64,000 bases of DNA, taken from NCBI GenBank assembly GCA_963674685.2, contig CAXXWT010000003.1, forward strand, positions 186,001 to 250,000, in the 5' to 3' direction. This document shows, piece after piece, positions 18,515 through 25,060 of this stretch. This DNA comes from G963674685 sp963674685 (GTDB taxonomy: Bacteria; Lernaellota; Lernaellaia; JACKCT01). Each line of letters opens with the position of its first letter. The stretch's first letter is position 1. The position numbers and the translations under genes were made by a program. The notes below the pieces were generated by a model that was not told the DNA's origin, did no database searches, and saw nothing but the letters and a program-made list of their open reading frames with translations.

Positions 18515-19248
18515 GGATTAACTCCTTGATTTCCCGTAAGGGCGTTGAGTTTTTCAGCCCCGTGCCGCAAAAGATCCTTCATGACCTTGGCGGCCATATT
18601 CGGGTTATGATCTTTCAGGGTTTCGACCAAAAGTTCGTGTTTGCGTCGTGCCCACTTTGCATTATTCGGATCGCCGAAAAACAGCGTGGACAGGACGGTG
18701 TATACTTCCTTGAACGAGTTGAGAAACAGCGGATACACCGGATTGCCCGATGCAAGGGCGATGAGATGATGAAACTCGAAATCCAGTTCGGCCAAAAGCT
18801 CCGCGTTGTCCGTATCCGCCGCGCGTTCGCGCTCAAGAAGATTCTCGAATTCCTCGATGTGCTGATTCGACCTGTTGGCGGCGGCCAGGCGGGCTGTTTC
18901 GACTTCGAATAGCATTCGCATGTCCAGCATGCCGTCCAGCAGCGCGGGATCGAGACGGCCACCCTGAAAGTTGATCAGAGACTCAAGAAGGGCCAGGGAG
19001 CCTTGCTTGCGATAATCGGTGACCACCGCGCCGAGGCGGGGTCTCATTTCGACGAGGCCTTTGAAGGAAAGTTCGACGAGACCTTCGTGGACGACGGGGC
19101 GGCTGACGCCCATTTGAATGGCCAGTTCTCTTTCGGAAGGAAGCTTCTGCCCGATCCTTAGTTTTCCGGAAAGGATCAGTTCTTCGAATCGTGCGATAAA
19201 AACTTCCTTCAGGCTTTCGGTTTTGATGGGTTTGAGCATGTCGAGCAT
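18511..19248 (-). CDS. GntR-family transcriptional regulator, FadR/FCD subfamily
   Basis: This 245-residue regulator has an N-terminal winged helix (LRIGQKLPSERELAIQMGVSRPVVHEGLVELSFKGLVE). An all-helical FCD ligand domain follows, with the Asp/His metal-site pattern DFEFHHLIALASGNP. The longest frame begins at 19326, but the ATG at 19248 is preferred. It fits the usual GntR start, has GAGG ten bases upstream, and leaves the operator-like TGGTAATACCA at 19272-19282 in the 5' leader instead of inside the gene. The stop overlaps the GRE start codon, so the regulator is the first gene of the operon it probably controls. Its effector may be the GRE substrate or the AOR product. Confidence 0.88.
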   Translation of the reverse strand: MLDMLKPIKTESLKEVFIARFEELILSGKLRIGQKLPSERELAIQMGVSRPVVHEGLVELSFKGLVEMRPRLGAVVTDYRKQGSLALLESLINFQGGRLDPALLDGMLDMRMLFEVETARLAAANRSNQHIEEFENLLERERAADTDNAELLAELDFEFHHLIALASGNPVYPLFLNSFKEVYTVLSTLFFGDPNNAKWARRKHELLVETLKDHNPNMAAKVMKDLLRHGAEKLNALTGNQGVNP

Positions 19249-19271
19249 AAAAAAAGCGCCTCGCCGGCTGT

Positions 19272-19282
19272 TGGTAATACCA
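19272..19282. promoter_or_regulatory. Predicted FadR/GntR operator TGGTA-N-TACCA
   Basis: The sequence TGGTAATACCA is a perfect 5+1+5 palindrome. It matches the GntR-family rule of yGT-Nx-ACy half-sites and resembles the FadR core TGGTNNNACCA. It lies 24 bp upstream of the preferred regulator start at 19248. A TTGACT -35-like hexamer (minus strand, 19316-19311) lies upstream of it. It is therefore positioned to let the regulator repress its own operon, and possibly the divergent AOR gene. Confidence 0.6.
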
Positions 19283-19327
19283 GATTCCATAATGGCCCCG
19301 GCATGGGAGAAGTCAAGTCCAATCATT

Positions 19328-19361
19328 TGTTTTTTAACATTTGGGTGATATGGACAATCAC
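19328..19361. promoter_or_regulatory. Additional dyads in the regulator-AOR divergent region
   Basis: Two weaker inverted repeats occupy the region before the AOR gene. One is TGTT-N4-AACA (19328-19339), which could be a second GntR-type site. The other is GTGAT-N7-ATCAC (19345-19361), with perfect 5-bp arms. Either could control AOR transcription. Their spacing differs from the strong operator at 19272, so binding by the same protein is uncertain. Confidence 0.35.
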
Positions 19362-19450
19362 ATAAAGCGCGGCTATTTTTGCGCCGAACGCGGCCGAACG
19401 GTTTTCGCCGGCCGCTGTTTCATGCAAATTTTATGATGGGGTTGTTTGCT

Positions 19451-21301
19451 ATGCTGCGTGAGATCGTTGTGGAACTTGGCGCGAAGCGTATTCGCGCGCA
19501 GGAATATGACGGCTATTTCGGCTACGGCAAGGCTCTCGCCGTGATGCGGATGATCAAATCCGCCAATCCCGATGAAACAATATATTTAAGCGGTTATACG
19601 CCCATCGCCGCGTCCGGCCTCGGCTTCGCCGGCAAGCTGAATCTTTATGGGATCAGTCTGCTGGGCGGCAATTTGCAGGGCAGCCGGTCCGGCGGTCTGG
19701 TTGCAAGATATCTCACGCGGCTCGGCGTGGCGGGCATCGAGATTGCGGGGCGGTGCAAGCGTCCGCATGTCCTTGTCGTCGATAAGGAAGCCGAAGGTCG
19801 GCTCGTGCCGCTGGATTTTTACGGGAAGTCCATTAAAGGCACGGCGGCGTTTGCAAAAAGCATTTACGCGAAGCACGGCGACAATGTGGGACTGGCTTTG
19901 ACGGATCCGGCCACGACGGGATTCGATTATAACGCCGTGACGTGCAACGCTAAAGCCGGGCAGCTTTGTCATCGCGTGGCGGGGCGCTCGACGTCGATCT
20001 TCGGGCGAAACGGCCTGGTCGGCGTCGTCGTGGAGAAAAGCGGCGAACCGCTGCACGGAATGGAGTTTGACAAACGCGCGGCGGCGTCCGTTATCAGAAA
20101 GATTCACGCGGCCAAAGCCAACATCAATTTAGCCGGAAATCGTGACGGGGATAATCCTCTTCTCGGCGGCACGTACGGCGCGGCGGCCAAGGCCCGATTC
20201 GACTACGGCCACGGATTGACGAATCTGTTTCGCGGCGCAAGCGTGCCCGAGCAATATTATAAGAGCCTGCTGCCGGAAAACATTGTCGTAAAGCAGCTCG
20301 AACGGTCCAAAGCCACGGGCCTTAGTCTCGCGAGTCATTCCTGCCTGCCGGGTTGCCCGAATAAGTGCAGCCAGGTTTTTATTGCGGACGAGGGGGTGGA
20401 AGCCAGAGCAGTCAAGGCCGCGGAGTGGGAGACGTTTCAGGGCGTTTTGAATCTCGGCCTGTTTGACGGCGCCGATTCCATGGCCGCCTGGGTTAACGAA
20501 CACTCGAACGAGCATGCCTACGACCACATCGAAGCGTTGGTGACGCTGGCCGCGCTGGCGCTCGTCAGCGAGATGAAATGCGACACGGGCGTTCGCTACG
20601 GCGACATGAAATCGTGCAAAAACGCCCTTGAGGAAGCCGCCGCCGGTCGAAGCAAACTGGGTCGGCTGATCCGACGCGGCGCCGCCGCCGTGGAAACGCA
20701 TTATGGAATCGAGCGGCATTTCACGATCGGCGGACACGCGCTGCCATTCCATAACGGGCGCAATATAATCCAGACGGGCATCGGTCTCAGCTGGACATAC
20801 GGGCGGCACGGCGAATCCTGTGCGGGGCCGGGACGTCACAATTTTGTAGGCGAGCCGTACAACCCGATGGACCACCGTCTCGATCCGCAGTGGCATATCT
20901 ACAATACGATTCACGGCATGGCGATGTACGGCGCCGTGGATGCAATGGGCGTTTGCTTTTTCATGGGACCGAGCCTGGACACGCTGGTGGATTGCGAAGC
21001 CATCCTGCGGGCCATGGATCAAACCGCCGATGTGGAAGCCATGATCGCGGAATCGGCGATAACCATACGCCGCGTGCATCGCTTCAACAGGAAGCGGGGC
21101 GTGGAAATTCAGCCTTTGCCGAAGGTGTTTTACGAAACGCCGACCTGGGGCTTTCGCCAGACGAAAGAGCAGGGAGTCGTTTTCGACGTGCCATTCGACT
21201 TGATCAAAACTTACGGCGAAAAGGTTCTGGACGACGTGGCGTATCAGCGCGTTATCGTTCCCGACGGACTGCTGGACGAGTCCCGCGCCCGATACAAATA
21301 A
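19451..21301 (+). CDS. Aldehyde:ferredoxin oxidoreductase family tungstopterin enzyme
   Basis: This enzyme of about 616 residues belongs to the AOR family, which oxidises aldehydes to acids with a tungsten bis-pterin centre, a [4Fe-4S] cluster and ferredoxin. Family features include AGKLNLYGISLLGGNLQGSRSGG near the N-terminus, RVAGRSTSIFGRNGLVGVVV, the cluster cysteines CLPGCPNKC (20342-20368), and a later Cys in VDAMGVCFF that matches the fourth ligand. The first cysteines are spaced CX3CX3C, whereas classical AOR has CX2CX3C. An upstream TTG at 19379 keeps the frame open, but the ATG at 19451 has GGGG nine bases before it. It is divergent from the GRE operon, which probably supplies its aldehyde. 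Confidence 0.88.
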   Translation: MLREIVVELGAKRIRAQEYDGYFGYGKALAVMRMIKSANPDETIYLSGYTPIAASGLGFAGKLNLYGISLLGGNLQGSRSGGLVARYLTRLGVAGIEIAGRCKRPHVLVVDKEAEGRLVPLDFYGKSIKGTAAFAKSIYAKHGDNVGLALTDPATTGFDYNAVTCNAKAGQLCHRVAGRSTSIFGRNGLVGVVVEKSGEPLHGMEFDKRAAASVIRKIHAAKANINLAGNRDGDNPLLGGTYGAAAKARFDYGHGLTNLFRGASVPEQYYKSLLPENIVVKQLERSKATGLSLASHSCLPGCPNKCSQVFIADEGVEARAVKAAEWETFQGVLNLGLFDGADSMAAWVNEHSNEHAYDHIEALVTLAALALVSEMKCDTGVRYGDMKSCKNALEEAAAGRSKLGRLIRRGAAAVETHYGIERHFTIGGHALPFHNGRNIIQTGIGLSWTYGRHGESCAGPGRHNFVGEPYNPMDHRLDPQWHIYNTIHGMAMYGAVDAMGVCFFMGPSLDTLVDCEAILRAMDQTADVEAMIAESAITIRRVHRFNRKRGVEIQPLPKVFYETPTWGFRQTKEQGVVFDVPFDLIKTYGEKVLDDVAYQRVIVPDGLLDESRARYK

Positions 21302-21308
21302 AAAAGGA

Positions 21309-21338
21309 TTCATCCGGGATGACCGTACTTTAACACCC
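21309..21338. repeat. 30-bp dispersed repeat, copy 1 (second copy at 40491-40520)
   Basis: This 30-bp stretch contains the palindrome TCATCC-G-GGATGA (21310-21322), followed by GACCGTACTTTAACACC-type text. It matches 40491-40520 at 28 of 30 positions. It overlaps the stop codon of the minus-strand hydrolase at 21330. Both copies lie at the 3' end of, or just downstream of, minus-strand genes, which would suit an RNA 3'-end element or a small mobile repeat. Confidence 0.6.
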
Positions 21339-23288
21339 GCAGCCGCTGTCGTCGTCATCGCTTCCGGAGTCCGATTCTTCGATGTCGTTATCATCGTCAT
21401 CGGGATCGGATGCGTCGTCATCGAGACTGTCATCGTCGTGGGCATCATCATCGTCTTCCGCGGATTCCAGGGCAACGCGCAAACGGGACGCCTGTTTGGC
21501 GATTGTCAGATCGGAAATGGTGATCAGGCCGTCCGGTCCGACGAGGGTGTCGCCATCCTGCACAATTTGATTATCCGATAATCGCGTCAGCGACCACGTG
21601 CAAAGCGTGTCCGGCGCGGGCTTGAAATTTTGCGCCCGGCGGATTGTGACGTCGGCGGTGGACTGATTAAAATCCGGTACGTCGTTTGCAAAAGTGGATT
21701 CGCCGAGCAGATAAATTGTGGCGGCCCACTCGGTTTCCGTATCTAAGATGCTTTCCGTATCCCAGGCATAGTAACCGCCCCAGGCGCCCCAGGGCTCGCC
21801 GTCTTCCGCGCTTTCGACGCCGATATCCGGCTGGCGGCCTTCCAGGCCCGGGTCCTGATCGTCGTTTGTGAACGCGGGAAAGGATTGATCGTTTCGAAAT
21901 TTCGAAAGGGCTTCGGGATCAAGGCGCGGGCTGCCGAACCAGTGCGTGTTTTCCCAGTTCCAGATGTGATCCCGCTGATCCCAGAAAACGTGCGCGCCCC
22001 ATTTTTCATTTTCGATTTCGCCGAAAGCCTGCACCTGCAAAGCCCAGTCCATGAAAGTATCTTTTTTCCCGACGACGATGCGCATAAATGGCATCACATC
22101 ATCGTCATGAAGCAACGTCAGGGGCCAATACCACTCACGCAGTCCGATGCCTTCGCCTATGGTGGTTTGCAGGTTCTGGTCGATTTCTCCCTGCATATAA
22201 AGCGCGTTGGTGAAGGTCGTGCCCTCGAAAGGCATGACGAATGTCGTCGCCGCCGAGAATTTGTCAGGATTCGACTTGACGGTGAACATGACGCCGCTGC
22301 CTCCGCCGGAAAGGCCCATGGCGGAAAGGCGCGCGGGATCGATCGGCAGGTTATCAAGCACCCAGTCGATGATAAACGCCAGGCGGCGTTGCGTGTAATC
22401 CACGATGATCGCGTCGTCGGGCGGCTGCGTTTCCGGCATTTCGTATCGGTTGTACTCGGACCAGTAACCGAACCAGCGCGTCGGCTCCGGCCACACGCCG
22501 GGCATGCTTAAGAATGTTTTCATCATGAACAGGCAATCGTCCAGGGATACGATGAATCCGTCGTCGTACGTGGTTTTAATGCCCATATTGTCATTGGAGC
22601 CCATGCCGAAGCGATAGTACGCGCTTTGTCCGCCGCCGTGCAGCGTGACGGTTGCGGGCATAAGACCGTCCGTTCGTCCGGCGTCCGGTTCGAAGACGGC
22701 GAAGACATGGCCGACGCCGCCGGCGTATTGATTCGCCATGACCGGGTAGTCTTCGCGCCCGTTTTCATAATCGGCCCGGCCGTCGACCCAGTGGGCGTAG
22801 GTCGTATAATCCTGATCCAGTTCGGACACGCCGGAAAACTGCGTGTGGCATTGCACCGGATCGAGAGCTTGCGTGATGGGTCCGATGCTGTTTTGCGGCC
22901 CGATATCGCTTGCGCCGTTTTTCACCACGGCGAAATATTTGTCGCCCGTTGCGTGCGGCGTGTACACGAACAGGGCCTCGTTTGCCGCAAGCATATACGC
23001 GCCGCCCTGACCGTCGGGAATCGTCCAGGTCGCGTCGTCTTGCGCAAGTTTCAGGCGCGTGGCCTGCCAGTCGTCCGGGAACACTCTGCCGGATAGCTGC
23101 GCGGACTCGACATCGGCGATGGCTTCATCGGAAACGTAGATGTCGTAGGTAAAAGGCTGCGGCTGCGTGTCCTCCCAGACGAGCCAAGTCTGGCCGTCGG
23201 CATACCAGCCGCGCATATTGGTTTGGGAAAACGCCGCTGGCGGGAAAATGAGAATCAGAAAAAGCGCGAGGAAAAAACGGTAATTCAT
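21330..23288 (-). CDS. Secreted alpha/beta-hydrolase with Asp-rich, Cys-terminated tail
   Basis: This 652-residue exported protein has a signal peptide (FFLALFLILIFPPAAFS) and no lipobox. The centre contains the nucleophile elbow MGLSGGGSG with Ser327. The flanking text, IVDYTQRRLAFIIDWVLDNLP, is typical of esterase or peptidase-type alpha/beta-hydrolases. Beta-rich parts lie on both sides. The last 45 residues are Asp-rich and end DDDDSGCGC. A TTG one codon upstream is less likely than the ATG at 23288, which has AAGG seven bases before it. The catalytic acid and His were not pinned down, and the substrate is unknown. It converges with the AOR gene. Confidence 0.78.
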   Translation of the reverse strand: MNYRFFLALFLILIFPPAAFSQTNMRGWYADGQTWLVWEDTQPQPFTYDIYVSDEAIADVESAQLSGRVFPDDWQATRLKLAQDDATWTIPDGQGGAYMLAANEALFVYTPHATGDKYFAVVKNGASDIGPQNSIGPITQALDPVQCHTQFSGVSELDQDYTTYAHWVDGRADYENGREDYPVMANQYAGGVGHVFAVFEPDAGRTDGLMPATVTLHGGGQSAYYRFGMGSNDNMGIKTTYDDGFIVSLDDCLFMMKTFLSMPGVWPEPTRWFGYWSEYNRYEMPETQPPDDAIIVDYTQRRLAFIIDWVLDNLPIDPARLSAMGLSGGGSGVMFTVKSNPDKFSAATTFVMPFEGTTFTNALYMQGEIDQNLQTTIGEGIGLREWYWPLTLLHDDDVMPFMRIVVGKKDTFMDWALQVQAFGEIENEKWGAHVFWDQRDHIWNWENTHWFGSPRLDPEALSKFRNDQSFPAFTNDDQDPGLEGRQPDIGVESAEDGEPWGAWGGYYAWDTESILDTETEWAATIYLLGESTFANDVPDFNQSTADVTIRRAQNFKPAPDTLCTWSLTRLSDNQIVQDGDTLVGPDGLITISDLTIAKQASRLRVALESAEDDDDAHDDDSLDDDASDPDDDDNDIEESDSGSDDDDSGCGC

Positions 23289-23454
23289 CAAGACGCCTTA
23301 ATATCCCCTTTGCAAAAACGATTTCAATCTGTCGATAGGAAAGGAATTCAAGCGGAAGGCAGCTTATCATGAACCGTTTTGCATTTCATCATCTTCATCG
23401 GGAGAGGGCGGATCCATAACATGCGCACGTATTTTGCGGCGTCAACCGGTCAGC

Positions 23455-24027
23455 TTATTTTAATGTGGCGGTCATGCCGTAATGCGTGTGGCTGAGGTCG
23501 ATGCTTTCGCCCGGTGCAAAGTCGTGTTTTTCCAGTAAAACGCGCAGTTCATCGGGTGCGATGCGCTCATGTTTAGGCGGTCCCGACTCCATTTCCACGG
23601 GCAGCCATTCAATGATCATGAGGCGGCCGTTATCCGCCAGGGCGCGTTTCATTTCCGCTAAAAAAAGTTTTTTGGAATCGACCTCGTGCAAAACCACGGA
23701 AAGCAAAATCGCGTCCGCCGCGCCGTCTTCGCAAGGCAGTTCGTTTTCGCCGGATATCTCGAAGCGGACGTTCGCTGCGTCGTCCGTAAGCTTTTGACGG
23801 CAGTAATCGACGAACTCCGCCTGTATGTCCAAACCCAGAACCCAGCCGTCCGGGCCGACGATTTCGCCGGCGGGAAAGCTGAAATATCCCGGGCCGCACC
23901 CCACGTCGATAAGTTTATCCCCCGCGCGCAGTCCCAGCGCAAGCAGAGTTTCTTTTGCCGGAAGCGTCTCTTTTCGCTTTTCGCTTATCAGTTTTTCTTT
24001 TCTTGCAAACGAGAATTTATGCGGCAT
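23455..24027 (-). CDS. Class I SAM-dependent methyltransferase
   Basis: This 190-residue soluble enzyme carries the Rossmann-type SAM-binding motif LIDVGCGPGYFSFPAGEIVG near residue 40. It is followed by the acidic loop VLGLDIQAEFVDYC and the motif IV region DAILLSVVLHEVDS. It matches the Methyltransf_11/25 type (UbiE-like). The acceptor cannot be inferred. AGGAG lies five bases before the ATG. It is a single gene, divergent from the small membrane protein at 24141. Confidence 0.88.
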   Translation of the reverse strand: MPHKFSFARKEKLISEKRKETLPAKETLLALGLRAGDKLIDVGCGPGYFSFPAGEIVGPDGWVLGLDIQAEFVDYCRQKLTDDAANVRFEISGENELPCEDGAADAILLSVVLHEVDSKKLFLAEMKRALADNGRLMIIEWLPVEMESGPPKHERIAPDELRVLLEKHDFAPGESIDLSHTHYGMTATLK

Positions 24028-24140
24028 GGGGGCTCCTAAATATTATTATCAAAAACCGCTGCATGTATTTCGCGTTGTGGATTTTATGTCAATGGAAATG
24101 TTAAAATGACGTCATTAAACGTAAGCATCGGGAGGCGTTG

Positions 24141-24431
24141 GTGGACAAATCGGACTACGGCGTCAAAGACCACCTCAAGGACATTTTCATCGCCGCGCCG
24201 AGCGTGCTTTTGATCGCCGCCGCCGTTTTGTCGGGCGTATTTATCGATCACTGGATGAGGTTCGTTGTCGCCGCGGCCCTTGGCCTGCCGGGAATCTTCT
24301 TACTATTGCGCATTGTCCACAGAGCGAAAATGCAGCTTGGTCTCACAGGCAGAAACACAGAGGTTGAAAAGAGGCGCATCGAGGAATTCAAGCGCGCCTG
24401 GGCTAAAAAGGACAAAGATAAAAATGCATAG
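24141..24431 (+). CDS. Small two-helix membrane protein
   Basis: This protein of about 96 residues has two transmembrane helices (about residues 17-35 and 39-58: APSVLLIAAAVLSGVFI and FVVAAALGLPGIFLLLRIV) and a charged, Lys-rich C-terminus. A TTG three bases upstream is only 2 nt from GGAGG (24131-24135). The GTG at 24141 has the normal 5-nt spacing and is preferred. No family was recognised. The neighbours give no clue to function. Confidence 0.65.
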   Translation: MDKSDYGVKDHLKDIFIAAPSVLLIAAAVLSGVFIDHWMRFVVAAALGLPGIFLLLRIVHRAKMQLGLTGRNTEVEKRRIEEFKRAWAKKDKDKNA

Positions 24432-24494
24432 ACCGAAAAGGTCGTGGCGGATTATAGGGAATTACACGACAGAGAATAATTCTGGTTGAATCTT

Positions 24495-24755
24495 CTACCG
24501 ATATGCTTTTCGGCGATGAAAGAAGTGCGTTATTGTAATGACTTTATTTTTATCGTCGATTCTATATAAAGCGCGCCATTGTCCGATGCGTAATCTCCAT
24601 ATTTCCGGAGATATGGATTTCAGCTTTCTGGAGTCTTTCGGTCTCGGATTTGTAGACAAATCACGGATGGCGCTTTGAAATCTCAATACGGCATGACGCG
24701 GGATCTTCTTAAGATCCTTTTCCGCTTGCGAGCAAATAGCGATTTTATAACTCAA
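24495..24755 (-). CDS. RelE/ParE-superfamily toxin
   Basis: This 86-residue protein has the RelE/ParE fold signature. It begins MSYKIAICSQAEKDLKKIP, has the central helix-loop RKLKSISPEIWRLRIGQWRALYRID and ends with the strand KVITITHFFHRRKAYR. RelE-type members cleave mRNA in the ribosomal A site, while ParE-type members attack gyrase. The Arg/His-rich C-terminus favours an mRNA interferase. The start is TTG with a poor ribosome binding site, 11 nt after the antitoxin stop. Translation probably depends on coupling to the antitoxin. Confidence 0.85.
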   Translation of the reverse strand: MSYKIAICSQAEKDLKKIPRHAVLRFQSAIRDLSTNPRPKDSRKLKSISPEIWRLRIGQWRALYRIDDKNKVITITHFFHRRKAYR

Positions 24756-24766
24756 GCTCTGAAGCG

Positions 24767-25003
24767 TTAATCACTTAGGAGATCGTGGAAAACATCTTCC
24801 GCGGGCCGCTCATCCACATCGTCGGATCGTTGCGCGGAAATGACGGCCCCGTAAATATCTTCTTTGTCGTCCTCGCCCATCCCGGGAAATAGCGCGTCAA
24901 GAAGAGCCCATAACTCATCCGATTCCAGGCGATGGATAAAACCGGCCAAGGCCTGCATCTTTTCTTTTTTTTCGCTTCCCGTATTGGCGACTATCCTTGC
25001 CAT
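24767..25003 (-). CDS. Putative antitoxin partner of the RelE-type toxin
   Basis: This 78-residue acidic protein starts at the ATG at 25003, which has GGAG six bases upstream. The longer frame to 25042 lacks such support. It lies directly before the toxin gene, in the usual antitoxin-first order. The sequence is helical with an N-terminal basic patch (MARIVANTGSEKKEKM) and a negatively charged C-terminus (DDVDERPAEDVFHDLLSD) that could wrap the toxin. It does not match RelB, Phd or other antitoxins I recognise. Assignment rests on position and size. Confidence 0.6.
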   Translation of the reverse strand: MARIVANTGSEKKEKMQALAGFIHRLESDELWALLDALFPGMGEDDKEDIYGAVISAQRSDDVDERPAEDVFHDLLSD

Positions 25004-25060
25004 GGCATACTCCAACGATGTCTCACCGGAATAATAGCACAAATTTTTGAAATCGCAGCA

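Noticed and set aside
20129..21475. 448-codon open frame on the minus strand opposite the AOR gene
   Set aside because: It lies entirely antisense to a gene with clear AOR motifs, has low-complexity His/Arg-rich translation and no recognisable domain. It is a GC-driven shadow.
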